A stretch of 64,000 nucleotides of DNA, taken from the NCBI RefSeq assembly GCF_901709675.1, contig NC_051095.1, positions 24,558,456 to 24,622,455 on the forward strand. Direction: 5' to 3'. The notes beneath the pieces were generated by a model. That model saw only the letters and a program-made list of their open reading frames with translations, did not search any database and had not been told where the DNA came from. This DNA comes from Syngnathus acus. Its lineage: Eukaryota; Chordata; Actinopteri; Syngnathiformes; Syngnathidae. Below, in pieces: positions 23,013 through 34,221 of this stretch. A program made the translations under genes and the position numbers. Within the stretch, counting starts at the first letter, position 1; each line of letters starts with the position of its first letter.

Positions 23013-24294
23013 GAATGATGCAGTATCTCATATGGGCCGGATCACTTTGGTTCAGTCCCCTTGGTTTTATGCGCCTTGATCCATACCCATGGACCTAATT
23101 CAAGTCTTGCGGCCTCTCACTGGCTCTGCCGCAGTGTTTGCTGCTCCTTGGATCTCGCAGAAACAGACTTGGCTGCATGTCTGCCAGGTATATGGATTTG
23201 CTTACTGGCCAATTCATGCCAGGTAGCATGGACCTGCTTACTGGCCAATTCATTGGTATTCCAACACAAATTTCATGTGAGTTCAAAATCACCCATTTCC
23301 TTTTATGAGGAACGAGAGAAAGCACATCAAAACAATTCTTTGGTCTTCCCCATACACATAATCTTTTTCACACTTTATTTTCTCATGTCATCATATTACA
23401 AGCACTACCCGACTAGCAAAGATTCCTTTGACATTCTTTAACTATTTTTCACATTCTTGTCTTTATTTTTCTTAAACTTGTACCTTTTCTCTAACTTGTT
23501 GAGCAATGCCGTTGTAATAATTTAGCACATCCAATTTTTGTTGTTATGTGTGGGCCTGTTTTTAACAGGGCATAAACCTTTCCAATTTTTATTTCCAAAA
23601 CAGATTCCCACTTGGACTGTTCCACTATGTGTGAGAGCTCTAATACTTTTACGTCATTCATGAGAAGGCTTGACATTCACCGAAATGAACTTTTAGGGCA
23701 TGTGATCTGTGTTGGCTTTGTAAGTGGACAGAGTAATGCACATTGACACAAACATTTTGTTGCTCTTTGCATACTCTGACGAACGGGTAAAAAAAAAAAA
23801 TCATTGCAGGACTGATTAGTGAGACATCAACAAATCTACCCAGTCCCACACATCCACTACAAAGTAGTGGATGTTAAATTTGATTAGCTTATCAATGGAA
23901 TTTAAATGTTCCTCACTACCTATTAAAGTTTTAATAGTCCCTATCACTGTCTTTTCTAAACTCTCAACTTGTCTGTTGTTGTTTTATACTTACAAAAATG
24001 TCCTGTTAAACACATTTGGGATACAGATTTGCAGTACAGAGTGGTCATGGAATGAATTAAACTCGTACCTCAATACAGCACGGTTATTATCATCATCATC
24101 ATTGTTACTGATTTTATGCAGACTAGTTAGGGTGTGGAGTGATGTGTTGGTCCTTTGTAATCTCATGGTCTCTGTGTATCGTTGATGAATTGTCTCTCGC
24201 CAGTTGTTGGCAGGGAGTCATGGAATTAAAACGTGTTCCTCCCTTCTGCTCCTGAGTTACAGTTTATGAAATTGACACATGGTTGAATAAAGTA
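23013..24294. other. No gene recognised
   Basis: Frames of up to 126 codons occur but none shows a domain. Confidence 0.45.
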
Positions 24295-25192
24295 CCGTTT
24301 TTTTCCATGTATAATGCGCCCCCATGTATAATACGCACCCTAAAAATGGCATGTCGATGCTGGAAAAAAGCCTGTACCCATGTATAATACGCACCCAAAT
24401 TTTGACTTTTTTTTTTTTTTTTAAAGTCCCAATGATCGTCACACACGCATCTGGGTGTGGTGAAATTTGTCCTCTGCATTTGACCCATCCCCGTGTGATT
24501 TTGATCCATCCCCTGGGGGAGAGGGGAGCAGTGAGCAGCAGCGGCGCCGCGCTCGGGAATCATTTGGTGATCTAACCCCCCAATGCCAACCCTTAATGCT
24601 GAGTGCCAAGCAGGGAGGCAATGGGTCCCATTTTTATAGTCTTTGGTATGACCCGGCCGGGTTACTTAAGTCCGTAAACGTAAAATTATTTCAGAAAAAA
24701 GATCATCTTTGGGAACAACCGGATGTTATTCTGCCGGTCAGTATCACTGCGCATGCAGTAGCAAACTCGATAGCGAAGAAATATGTGAGACTCTCAACGG
24801 GATCACCAATATTTGAGTGATGTTCCAGTTATTTATCACAATTATTTATTATTATAATAATAATATATATAATAATTATTTATTTATTATTCACAATTGT
24901 CATGGTGATCTTTCTGGTGATTTCTTAACTAGGCTGGATGTATTTTTTTTGTTGGCGTTGATTTCTCCGACTGCCCAGAAAGGCACCACCGCGATCAGTT
25001 AGGTTAAAATGAAAAGAGAGGAAAGTGACGTTGTAAAGAACCATCCGTGACAAGATTTTCTTCAAAAATTGTTGTACCATGATTTTCTTAAAAAAATAAA
25101 TAAATAAAAATTGTACCCATGTATAATGCGCACCCCAGATTTTAGGACAATAAATTAGTTAAATTTTGCGCATTATACATGGAAAAAAACGG
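24295..25192. mobile_element. TA-flanked MITE carrying a SINE
   Basis: The termini CCGTTTTTTTCCATGTATAA (left) and its inverse at 25173-25192 form a ~25-bp perfect inverted repeat, with TA on both sides (24293-24294 and 25193-25194). Subterminal CCATGTATAATGCGC motifs repeat inside. The TA duplication fits the Tc1/mariner/pogo superfamily. The interior has no transposase and is interrupted by a SINE at 24407-24661. Confidence 0.82.
24407..24661 (-). mobile_element. tRNA-derived SINE, 5'-truncated
   Basis: The reverse complement matches the full SINE at 62237-62545 from the GGCCGGGTCATACCAAAG segment to the GGGACTTTAA tail, followed by an A-rich end (T-rich on this strand). The tRNA-like head, including box A and most of box B, is missing, as expected from incomplete target-primed reverse transcription. 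Confidence 0.85.
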
Positions 25193-25194
25193 TA

Positions 25195-25793
25195 CGCTTC
25201 CTATACATCTATTTTCTAATCCTGCTTTCCAAAATAGACTGTCAAGGGTGGATCAACCAAAGTTTTCCTTTGTTGTGTCCCAGGTCAAAAAGGCAGTTCT
25301 GTGATGTCACTCCAGGCTACCAGGGGGCAGTCATGAAAGTGCACACCTTTGCGCAAACACCAGATAAAACTGAATATCAACAAACAAACAAACGTTGTGG
25401 TTTTATAGTCTTCATTATATGTCATTGGTACCCTTACGTGGTCAAGCATGAAATCTAATCTACTTTATTTATTCCACACTATTACAATACAAACAAGATC
25501 CACATTAATCTAAGCCTGTCTCAGTTTACAGTCCATTCAAAAGAGCATCATTCCTTCTCACGTTAATTGTTAACAATCTCGCCTTTGTGTCAGGTCTTCA
25601 CTGTTTTACAACGATACAGACAATTTTCAATTTACATGGTCCAATACAGCCCTTAGGATAAGCGGTGTTGAAAATGGATGGATGCATGGAGGGATGGATA
25701 GATATCATAGCCTAACCTAAAGAAAAATGATAGATCACCAAAATATAATCTTTTCAAATGTCACATGCTGCCACTGTTTTATGCACAGGTCAG

Positions 25794-25797
<4 letters not shown>
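25195..25797. other. No gene recognised
   Basis: Spacer; a weak match to the start of the teleost interspersed repeat (AAAATGGATGGATG) lies near 25672. Confidence 0.4.

Positions 25798-25842
<45 letters not shown>
25798..25842. repeat. (GATT)n tract: microsatellite tail of the minus-strand LINE
   Basis: Eleven GATT units adjoin TGTCTTTATTTCGAACATCC; on the minus strand this reads TTCGAAATAAAGACA followed by (AATC)n, a typical LINE 3' tail. Confidence 0.85.
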
Positions 25843-25843
<1 letters not shown>

Positions 25844-26926
25844 GTCTTTATTTCGAACATCCAAAACAAAAAAGAAAAACAAAAAAACAAAAAAAAAAAA
25901 AAATAACACTCTAAAGTGCCACATAAGTCCATACAACAAACAAACAAAAAATAAACCAACAATTAGAAATAAATTAATTAAATACATTAATTAATTAATA
26001 ATAATAATAATAATACATAAGTAAATAAATCAATAAAGAATGCTCAAAAAGGAGTAGGAGGAAGCATAGCTTTTTAGATTCCTACCCCTTTCTCACTTTA
26101 TCCATTAAACCAACGATTCAACATATCCTGTAATTCTACAATAGAACACAAGTAGACACACTTTCACACTTATTGTTCTGTTTCATTTTTACTTGTGTGT
26201 AGCCCTTTGGCACTTTTAGCCTTTGTACCCGCTAAACAACATATTTTTGTACATTCTTTTAAACTGGTGGATATTTGGACTTTGCTTGAGTTCCTCACTT
26301 AGATTGTTCCATAGTTTGACCCCGGTTATAGTTATACAGAAACTTTTTAAGGTTGTTCTTATGTTTAAAATTTTGAAGTTGTGATTCCCTCTTAACTTAT
26401 AACCTCCCTCCCGATTCCTAAATAAGTTTTGGATATTGTCTGGTAGTTGTTTTGCTTTTGCCCTATACATGATGATTGCTGTTTGATAAGATACTATGTC
26501 AGTGAATTTCAATAGATTGGATTGTATGAAAAGTGGATTTGTGTGTTCCAAGTAGTTGACTTTATGAATAGTCCTTATTGCTCTTTTCTGCAGAATGATA
26601 AGTGGCTGTAGTGAAGTTTTATAAGTATTCCCCCAAACCTCAGCACAGTAATGCAAATAGGGCAAGACAAGAGAACAATAAAGTGTACGAAGTGAATGAT
26701 AATCCAGTAATTCTTTCGCTTTGTATATGACTGCCATGCTTCTTGAAATTTTAGACTTTACATTTTTGATGTGTGGCTTCCAACTCAACCTGTCATCTAT
26801 TATAACCCCAAGAAATTTGTTTTCCTGCACCCTTTTAATTTCATTCCCATCTATTTCTATTCGTATCTTTATATTCGCTTTGCCAAATACCATAAACTTG
26901 GTCTTACTTACATTCACCTCTCCCCA
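25843..26926 (-). pseudogene. LINE reverse transcriptase C-terminus and 3' UTR (outer element, 3' half)
   Basis: On the minus strand the frame carries VSKTKFMVFGK, FLGVIIDDRLSWKPHIK, TLYCSLVLPYLHYCAEVWGN, LQKRAIRTIHKVNY and GVKLWNNLSEELKQSPN, ending near 26216. This is the thumb and C-terminal end of the same reverse-transcriptase family as 14490-15605. The 3' UTR runs to the (GATT)n tail. The N-terminal half of the enzyme lies at 28600-29205; the two are separated by an L2 element inserted in the opposite orientation. The start of the long minus-strand frame (27124-26930) lies inside the insert and is not native. Confidence 0.85.
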
Positions 26927-28599
26927 CAACTGCTCTGTCCACACCTCTATCATCGTTGTCACCCACTCTCTCTCTTGCAGAGGCCGCGCCCGCACTCCAG
27001 GTCCGCGAGGAGGAAGTGCGCCAGATGTTCCGGAGACAAAAGACCAGGAAGGCACCGGGCCCAGACGGCGTGTCACCTTCCTGCTTGAAAGTCTGCGCTG
27101 AACAGCTGGCGCCCACCTTTGCACGGATCTTCAACCGTTCTCTGGAGCTGTGTGAGGTGCCCTCGTGCTTCAAGAGCTCCACCATCGTTCCAGTGGCCAA
27201 GAAGCCCGCCATCACAGGTTTGAATGACTATAGACCCGTCGCACTGACATCTGTGGTCATGAAATCTTTCGAGAGGTTAGTGCTGAACCACCTGAAGGAG
27301 GTCACGGGCCCCCTGCTTGACCCCCTCCAGTTTGCCTACCGGGCAAACAGGTCAGTGGATGATGCGGTCAACATGGGACTGCACTACATCCTGCACCACC
27401 TGGACACTCCAGGAACGTACGCCAGGATCCTGTTCGTGGACTTCAGCTCGGCGTTCAACACCATCGCTCCTGACATCCTCCAACAGAAGCTCATCCAGCT
27501 TGCGGTGCCTGCCCCCACCTGTCAGTGGATCACCAGCTTCCTGACCAACAGGAGACAGCGTGTGAGGCTGGGGGGCATCACATCTGACACCCGGACCACC
27601 AATACTGGAGCCCCTCAGGGGTGCGTCCTCTCCCCACTGCTCTTCTCTCTCTACACCAATGATTTCTCCTCAGATGACTCTCCTGTGAAGCTCCTGAAGT
27701 ATGCAGACGACACCACTCTCATCGGACTGATCCAGGACGGTGATGAGACTGCGTACAGACAGGAGGTGGAGCGGCTGGTCCACTGGTGCAACCAAAACCA
27801 TCTGGAGCTGAACCCGCTCAAGACCGTGGAGATGACAGTGGATTTCAGGCGAGACCCTTCACCACTTTTACCCCTCACTATCCGCAGTAATACTATTCTC
27901 TCCACAGACACCTTCAAGTTCCTGGGAACCACAATCTCTCGGGACCTGAAATGGACCGGCCACATAGACTCTGTCCGGAAGAAGGCCCAGCAGAGGCTGT
28001 ACTTCCTGAGACAGCTCAAGAAGTTCAACCTGCCGCGAGAGCTTCTGAAGACCTTCTACACTGCCATCATCCAGTCTGTCCTCTGCACCTCCATCACTGT
28101 CTGGTTTGGATCAGCCTCCAAACAAGACAAGCACAGACTGCAACGGACAATCAGGACTGCAGAAAAGATCATTGGAATCAACCTCCCTTCTATCCAAGAC
28201 TTGTACCTGTCCAGGACCAGGAAACGTGCAAGGAACATCTCTACAGACCCTTCTCACCCAGGTTGCAGTCTGTTTGAACTACTCCCCTCCGGACGGCGTT
28301 ATAGAGCTCGGTACGCCAAAACCAGCAGACACCGAGACAGCTTCTTCCCCCAGGCTGTTGCTCTGATGAACTCACACCACTCATAGAGTCTCAGAGGCAT
28401 TACTGTGCAATAACATCCTGCTCTTCACACCTTTTGAATTTGTCTACACTGTTTTTGCCATTATTCACATGTCCTGAGTGTTGTTAGTCACCTATATGTT
28501 GAACAGAGGGTGTGTTTTACCGAAGTCAAATTCCTTGTTTGGCACGCTCAAACATGGCGAATAAAAACTCTTGAATCTGAATCTTGAATCTTGAATTTA
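26927..28599 (+). mobile_element. L2-type LINE inserted into another LINE, 5'-truncated
   Basis: The insertion interrupts the outer reverse transcriptase between its NKLSL and VSKTK segments. The L2 begins abruptly near 26927 and carries the reverse-transcriptase frame (to 28386) and a 3' UTR ending in CTTGAATCTGAATCTTGAAT, a short tandem tail. Any target duplication is only a few bases (ATT). The endonuclease is absent because of 5' truncation. Confidence 0.85.
26956..28386 (+). CDS. L2-type LINE reverse transcriptase, open frame, 5'-truncated
   Basis: The 476-codon frame is uninterrupted. Residues 31-40 carry RKAPGPDGVS, followed by [37 protein letters not shown] with the catalytic Asp at 162, the [13 protein letters not shown] block (218-230) and the YADD box at 249-252. 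The thumb (FKFLGTTISRDLKW) and L2 tail (RTAEKIIG, LPSIQDLYLSR, HPGCSLFELLPSGRRYRAR) follow. The first codon is TTG, not ATG, and the frame extends slightly upstream to the truncation point, so the true start is lost. It would make RNA-dependent DNA polymerase but lacks its endonuclease. The unbroken frame suggests a fairly recent insertion. Confidence 0.85.
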   Translation: MSPTLSLAEAAPALQVREEEVRQMFRRQKTRKAPGPDGVSPSCLKVCAEQLAPTFARIFNRSLELCEVPSCFKSSTIVPVAKKPAITGLNDYRPVALTSVVMKSFERLVLNHLKEVTGPLLDPLQFAYRANRSVDDAVNMGLHYILHHLDTPGTYARILFVDFSSAFNTIAPDILQQKLIQLAVPAPTCQWITSFLTNRRQRVRLGGITSDTRTTNTGAPQGCVLSPLLFSLYTNDFSSDDSPVKLLKYADDTTLIGLIQDGDETAYRQEVERLVHWCNQNHLELNPLKTVEMTVDFRRDPSPLLPLTIRSNTILSTDTFKFLGTTISRDLKWTGHIDSVRKKAQQRLYFLRQLKKFNLPRELLKTFYTAIIQSVLCTSITVWFGSASKQDKHRLQRTIRTAEKIIGINLPSIQDLYLSRTRKRARNISTDPSHPGCSLFELLPSGRRYRARYAKTSRHRDSFFPQAVALMNSHHS

Positions 28600-29205
28600 A
28601 TGATAATTTGTTCCAATCGAACCACATTTTTATTTTTTTCATTTCCTCATTCAGCACTGATTCCACTTATTGGATGTTATCACCTGAACAAAAGATATTT
28701 GTGTCATCTGCAAAATTGACGAGTTTTAGTTCTTTAGAGACTTTGCACATGTCATTTATATACAAAATAAATAATTTAGGGCCTAAAACTGACCCTTGTG
28801 GAACACCACAAGCTATTTCCAAATATCCAGAACAGTGATTACCCAACTTTACATACTGTTGCCGATCTCGCAGATAATCCTTTATCCAATCTAATACTAA
28901 TCCCCTTATCCCATATTTTTCTAATTTATTGAAGAGTATATTATGATTAATTGTGTCAAAAGCTTTTTTGAGGTCAATGAAAACTCCTACTGCATGTCGT
29001 TTGCTGTCTATTGCATCTGTGATTTCCTCGATTGATTCCATTAATGCCTGTGCTGTTGATCTGTTTACTCTAAAACCATATTGGTTCTCTGCAAATAATT
29101 TATGTTTTTCCAAAACTCCATCCATTCTACTGTTAAAAAGCTTTTCCAATATTTTTGAGAGTTGTGGCAATATTGAGATAGGTCTGTAGTTTGTAAAGTT
29201 GTGTT
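28600..29205 (-). pseudogene. LINE reverse transcriptase finger/palm region (outer element, 5' half)
   Basis: On the minus strand: QLSKILEKLFNSRM, NQYGFRVNRSTAQAL, VGVFIDLKKAFDTINH, CGVPQGSVLGPKLF and NFADDTNIF. The frame then runs through one stop into WFDWNKLSLN at the insertion boundary. These are the conserved reverse-transcriptase blocks including catalytic FADD. It joins to 25843-26926 once the L2 insert is removed. The 5' end fades near 29205 (a shifted frame reads GANTTLQTT), so the outer element is itself truncated. Confidence 0.85.
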
Positions 29206-30169
29206 TGCTCCCAGTTTGACACCGACATATGTGTTTTTACGTTTTGTGAAAGCCAAAGGCATACAGAAACATAGATGTATTCATTCAGTTCAGTATGTGT
29301 CCACTTCATGGTTGCTACACGCCCATTCAACTCAGGAAAAACTGATGCCTACAACACGTCAGCGATTTGTCAGGTGCCTCAGGGAGGTTAAGGCTGATTC
29401 CATTTATTTGTGGAGAAACTCCTAAGCATTTCTGAACCGGAATTGTGCTGTCTTCTGCACATTTCATTGAGATAGGCTTTCTCAACATAAGCTTTAACAC
29501 ACACTACAGGCCATTGCAAGAGAAAAGCAGTACGGTGGATTATAGTATGTGCCAAAGAGACCTAATCTAACAATATTTTGGGTCAGTGTAGTGAAGAGAC
29601 TAAGATGAGTGGCAGAAACCTCAAGAGGAAAGCTGTTTTTCATATCAGATTTTGAAAAACATAGACCCAGTTGCAGCAAAGCTTATTTACATATTGAATA
29701 TATTTGAATATTAATAGGAACTCTAAAGGTTGAAATTATTTCTGACCAATAAAAATAGCTAGAAAAACACCATTCTGCTCATTTATTTTTAAATCTTTAT
29801 TTCGAACATTTTTAAAACATGAAAATATTCATTGCCAACCCAAATTATCTTGCAAACCCAGTGAAATAATATTAAATATTCTTTTTAAAGATTTTTTTTA
29901 AAAGCTCTGATATCGTTTGTGTTATTCGCTTGCCTTTGCTCTGAAATTGTTTCTCATTTTAAAACAACGTTTCTCTATGTGAAATTCTTGCTTCATTGTG
30001 CTTCTGTAATGCTTGTTTAAAGGGAAAACTCCTTAACCTTCGGGAGAAGAAAGCATTTCGCATCCCCCACGCTTGTATCCTTATTAACATTAACAAAAAC
30101 AATAAATAAATAAATAAGAAGGATCAATTTACAACAAAGAATAACTTATTAGTAACATTGTTTTTTAGT
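29206..30169. other. No gene recognised; possible LINE 3' end crumb
   Basis: AATCTTTATTTCGAACATTT near 29790 matches the 3' end of the neighbouring LINE family on the minus strand. Nothing else is identified. Confidence 0.4.
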
Positions 30170-30189
30170 CTGTAATAGAACAGATTCAA

Positions 30190-30858
30190 AAATCCTTCCA
30201 AATATGTCACTCAGGTAGGCCAGTCTCGCCAAGAGAGTCTCATCACCAAATTTTTCTGCGACTTCATACTTTTGTTCCTGCTCCACAACATTCCTATCTG
30301 CTCTCTGCGCTCAAAAACTCTGGACAGGACTTTTCTTCATGACAGCCACCTTGCTTCACTGCGAAAAAGCATAGGTTGGTGTTCAGCTCCCATCTCCTCG
30401 CAGATAGAAGAGAAGACTCTTGTTTTCAGGGGTCTGGTCTTGATGGAACCTATAATGTCAGTCGTTGTTTTTGCACAGAGCAATTTGATACGCTACTTTA
30501 CTATATGATGCTAACCGTGCTCGCTGATTGACTGAAGTAGCGTTCACAAAGCGGTATGATTGTTGGCAATATTCAGCCCGTTTTGGCTGAAAAAACTCAA
30601 CGCCTTATCAGCGTGACTGGGGTGCAATGTCCTTAAGTGCCGCCTTAATTTATTTGGCTTAATACTGTCCGCTGCCAACATTTTGAGGGACAGTAAACAC
30701 ACCGGTCTTTCCTCGTCTCCCACCATAGTCGCAGTTAAGACGAGCGCAACGTACGCTTCGTCATATGTCCTTGTCTTACCTTTCGAGTGACTCTCATTTC
30801 TCTCATTATCTCTGTCACTCTCTGCCGTTCTTTTCAACCCTGTTAAATGTTTTTCCAC
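30190..30858 (-). pseudogene. hAT transposase remnant: BED-like N-terminus joined to a later segment
   Basis: The frame at 30858-30544 encodes KTRTYDEAYVALVLTAT, then EERPVCLLSLKMLAADS and KPNKLRRHLRTLHPSHADK: the N-terminal zinc-finger region of ZBED5/SCAND3-type transposases. The second Cys of the usual C..C pair is now Ser (CLLSL). From about 30500 other frames read a later part of such proteins (KTRPLKTRVFSS, then QKYEVAEKFGDETLLARLAYLSDIFGRI). The several hundred residues normally between them, including the catalytic core, are missing. This is a non-functional deletion derivative. Confidence 0.72.
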
Positions 30859-31017
30859 TGCACGTCTTATTGCCTACTCTGTGCTGCGTGCGTATGCTCA
30901 GTGCGCTCTGCACAATAGAGCGTATACTCCCTGCGCACACTCCTACAATGAATGCAGATGTCTAATTACCCTGTAATCTAGTACAGCCAAAAAAAGCATG
31001 TTCCCAGGGGTCACACG

Positions 31018-31023
31018 CCCCCC

Positions 31024-31054
<31 letters not shown>

Positions 31055-31060
31055 ACACAC
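31018..31060. repeat. Poly-C followed by (AC)n
   Basis: About 23 C residues followed by ten AC units, inside the hAT terminal region. Confidence 0.97.
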
Positions 31061-31090
31061 TAGCCTCGCCCCACTATTTGAGAAGGACTG

Positions 31091-31744
31091 ACTAAGGGCG
31101 AGAGGCGGGTACACTTTAAACCGGTTGCCAGTCTATTGCAGGGCACATAGACATACAACTAATCAAACTCCTGTTCATGCCTAAGAACAATTTATGGCCT
31201 TCAATTATCTTACCAGGCATTAAATGACACATATTCACAAATCACATATGCACTATGAACTATAGTAGTATTACCTGAGTTAGGTTGCTTGTTACCTTGG
31301 CTACTGTTATTATTTTGCCTTGATGTTGCTATTATTTGTTTACTAAGGATTTATTAACACTATTTGTTTATTAAGTAATTATTACCATCCCTTTGTAATT
31401 ACACTGATTTCAATCCTACTTAAAATGGTAGGCTAATTGATTGATTATATATTTTTAACTTTCTTTAATTTTAACTTGAAATCTGAGGGAGACACCTTAT
31501 AAGCCCGTCAGGGTTTCTAGTCTTCCTTGCGCATGTCTGTTTTCGTTAAAAAGAATTCTTCATATGACATTTGTGTTATTTTATGTGTGCTAAATAAATA
31601 AATAAATAAAAAAATCAATCGATACCAAGTAAATACTTACTTTTTGTGGATTGCAATGTACAAAATAGTAGTAATCTGCATATTCTTAGTCTTCGCCTGT
31701 CTTAAATTCCCTTAGTCCACACATCTTCTCCTAGCTTGTTTTAT
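31091..31744. other. No gene; short teleost-repeat fragment
   Basis: The 31096-31160 stretch (GGCGGGTACACTTTAAACCG) matches the middle of the interspersed repeat at 13522. The remainder is AT-rich. Confidence 0.45.
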
Positions 31745-32126
31745 TGTCACGACTCCTCCCTGGTTGTTTTATATGTAGGTTGTCATAGTTTCTGTCCGTG
31801 TGTCTGTGTGCTCGCCCCTCCCCTCCTGTGTGCCCATGATTAGTGTGATCATTCTCACCTGCCTCTTGTTACCTGTCTTGTATTTAAGTCCTGTCTGTGT
31901 GTCACTCCCTGTCGGATCATTGTTGTTGTCTTGATGTCTTTTTGGTTCCTGTTGTCGTACGGTCTTGCTGTCGTCATGTCCTGCTGTCTTCTTGTTTCAC
32001 GTCCCGGTCAGTCACTCAAGTTATTGTTTTGTTAAGTCGTGTCAGTTTGCCTTTTGAGTTCTCCAATAAACCCTGGTTCAAGCTGCACTTGGTCGCCCTG
32101 CTCCATTTCCATTCCGTTCCATGACA
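31745..32126 (+). mobile_element. Solo LTR, Ty3/gypsy-type
   Basis: It starts TGTCACGACT and ends CCATGACA. It has TATA-like GTATTTAAGTCCTG near 31880 and poly(A) signal CAATAAAC near 32064. About 380 bp, with no internal region on either side. Flanking bases (TTTAT and TTTGT) do not form a perfect duplication, so the boundaries could be off by a few bases. Confidence 0.72.
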
Positions 32127-33783
32127 TTTGTTTGATTCATTAAACAAGTTAATCAGTGCAACCTCATTTAGTATTTATGTGGTTTCCTTTCCGCTGGCCT
32201 TGTTCTGCCAATAAGAGCGAGCAGAAAATGCTTTTTTTTTTTTTATTGCTCATTGTGTTAATTTTTCTCCAAATCATTGTTAGTTATACCCTCCAATTCC
32301 TATTTGTCTTTGATATCACAATCATTAGTACTGGATTCATATTGTAGTGCTTAAAGTGCTTTGAATTACACTGTATAAGCTGTATGCTAACATCTTGCGA
32401 AACATATGCAACAGTCAATTGTCATACTTTTGGGGTGCCATATTTTCCCCCAAAATTGGTATATAAAACCCAACACACTACTGCTCAGTCTTTTGAATAC
32501 CGTGGCTTCTGCTATTGAAAAGTAAGGTAATAAAGAAAAAACGGGCAACACAAGCTTGCCTCCAAACCTCTGTGATAACATAATGAGGTTGGCTGCCGTT
32601 GATCTCAAGCTCTGGACATCATGAAAGAAAAAAAATATAGAGAGAAAAAAGCCACATGATGCCTTGGGCCAGAACAGATCAAATGTCTGGCAGAGAGATT
32701 ACATTCTGCAGTGTATCCATTAATGAGGTTGACTGAATAATTGAACTGAGCAAAAAAAAAAAATGAAAGAAACAACAAAACATTAAAGATAAAAAACCTG
32801 ATGAAATATGTAGGCGACATCTGGATGTTGTTTTTGAGTAGAACTTCTGTTATCTTCCACAACCACTGTGTCACTTTGCTCCCGGCGTTCCTATGAATTT
32901 TTGAATGTTCTCAACGTCCCTTGGACACAAGGTTAAAACAAGACTGCACCAAAAACAAAGACAGCAATGACTTGTTTTCTTTGTTCAGTGTATAATCTTC
33001 CTGCCTTTCATTTGTTCTCATACTTGGCTGCCTGCTCGTTGTGGACTTCATTTGATTTCTTGCTCCATTTCAACATTATTGGATTGTCACTGATTTATAT
33101 CTCACCACTATCTGTCATTGTATTCATTAGTCTTTAACCTTGATAGTTTTTTCTCATCCCATGTATGCTTCAATTCCCAGTTCCCATGTTGATGGAGTGT
33201 GCACATATGGTAGGATGCTAATAATCAAAGAGCATTTGAAAAGGAACTGTGTCGCCATAAAGGCAGTATGTAGATGCTTTTATTTTGATATAATTTCCTA
33301 TCATAAAGGCAGTATATAAATGCTTTTATCTTCCTGCTTTGTTGTCAGTTACGTCCTGCCTGTTTTCTATCGGTTTAAAAAGAGTTTCTACAAACTAATT
33401 TCTGACCGTGAGGGATGCTAGAAGCAAAGTCGTAGGTAAAGTTTATTCTTAAATTGAATAATTGTTAGATTAAGTTGGGTTTAATGTTGGAAGAGAATGT
33501 AATAAAGGGTTTAAAAGGATCGTTTTTATTTACATGTATTTACATGCTATTAGCTAAAATGCTAATGCTATGCTAACGCTATATGCTAAAAACAGTCAAA
33601 CCTTGTTTCGTTGCAGTTTTCACTCTGCCATGTAATACAGGAATCTTCAGTAAACGACAATGAAACGTTAACTACAACACAGACTCCTGGTTATTGCATC
33701 AGAGTATTACTTGTTGGATAGCTTCAGTTGCTGCACTGCAGTGAGGACAGCACAGGAACTATGAGATGTACTCTAGAAGCTAA
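32127..33783. other. No gene recognised
   Basis: AT-rich DNA. A short direct repeat of CATAAAGGCAGTAT occurs at 33255 and 33302. No domain or element recognised. Confidence 0.45.
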
Positions 33784-34080
33784 ACCAAACGTTGCAGGTG
33801 GTCATTTCTTCATTTGCCTTGGTCAACTCTGCACTCTGAAGTCCCCAAGAGCATTTTTTACTATGCCAACCTAACTGCAGTGAAGGGAGGTGGACAAATT
33901 AGAAAACGTGTTCAGCGCAGCATAAAAATGTGATTGGAGCAATAAAAAGTGAATGTTGGTGTAACACCTAAACAAAACCTTGCAGGTGGTCATTTCTTCA
34001 TGTGCTTTGGTCAACTTGGCACTCTGAAGTCTTAAAAGGCTCTTTTTTTACTATGCCAACCAAACCACAGTGACTCCTCT
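33784..34080 (+). repeat. ~190-bp tandem unit, first block (about 1.6 units)
   Basis: Unit 1 (33784-33970) contains TTGCAGGTGGTCATTTCTTC and ends GGTGTAACACCTAA; unit 2 (33971-34080) repeats its first part. A further unit occurs at 35998-36222, beyond a hAT insertion and a minisatellite. Confidence 0.8.
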
Positions 34081-34221
34081 GACTTGTGCTGATGCCTGCA
34101 ACTTGGACGTATACTGTTCGCGCGTCTCGGCTCATGGACATTAAGAACTGCCGACCTGGGTATTTCCTGAAGCATGCGGCCCTGCATCATATTTCTAACT
34201 ATAGTTCAATATTGTCTCGCT

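Larger units (their letters stand above)
30170..31090 (-). mobile_element. Internally deleted hAT element (ZBED5/SCAND3-like)
   Basis: The right terminus, read on the minus strand, is CAGTCCTTCTCAAATAGTGG (31071-31090), a hAT inverted repeat of the kind seen in ZBED5/SCAND3-related elements. It is followed by a CA/C tract and then transposase remnants (30858 to about 30190). The opposite terminus is not visible, so the left boundary is approximate. Confidence 0.7.

Noticed and set aside
26216-27124. Single 302-codon minus-strand gene
   Set aside because: Its first ~65 codons are antisense to the inserted L2; only the part below about 26926 is real LINE coding sequence.
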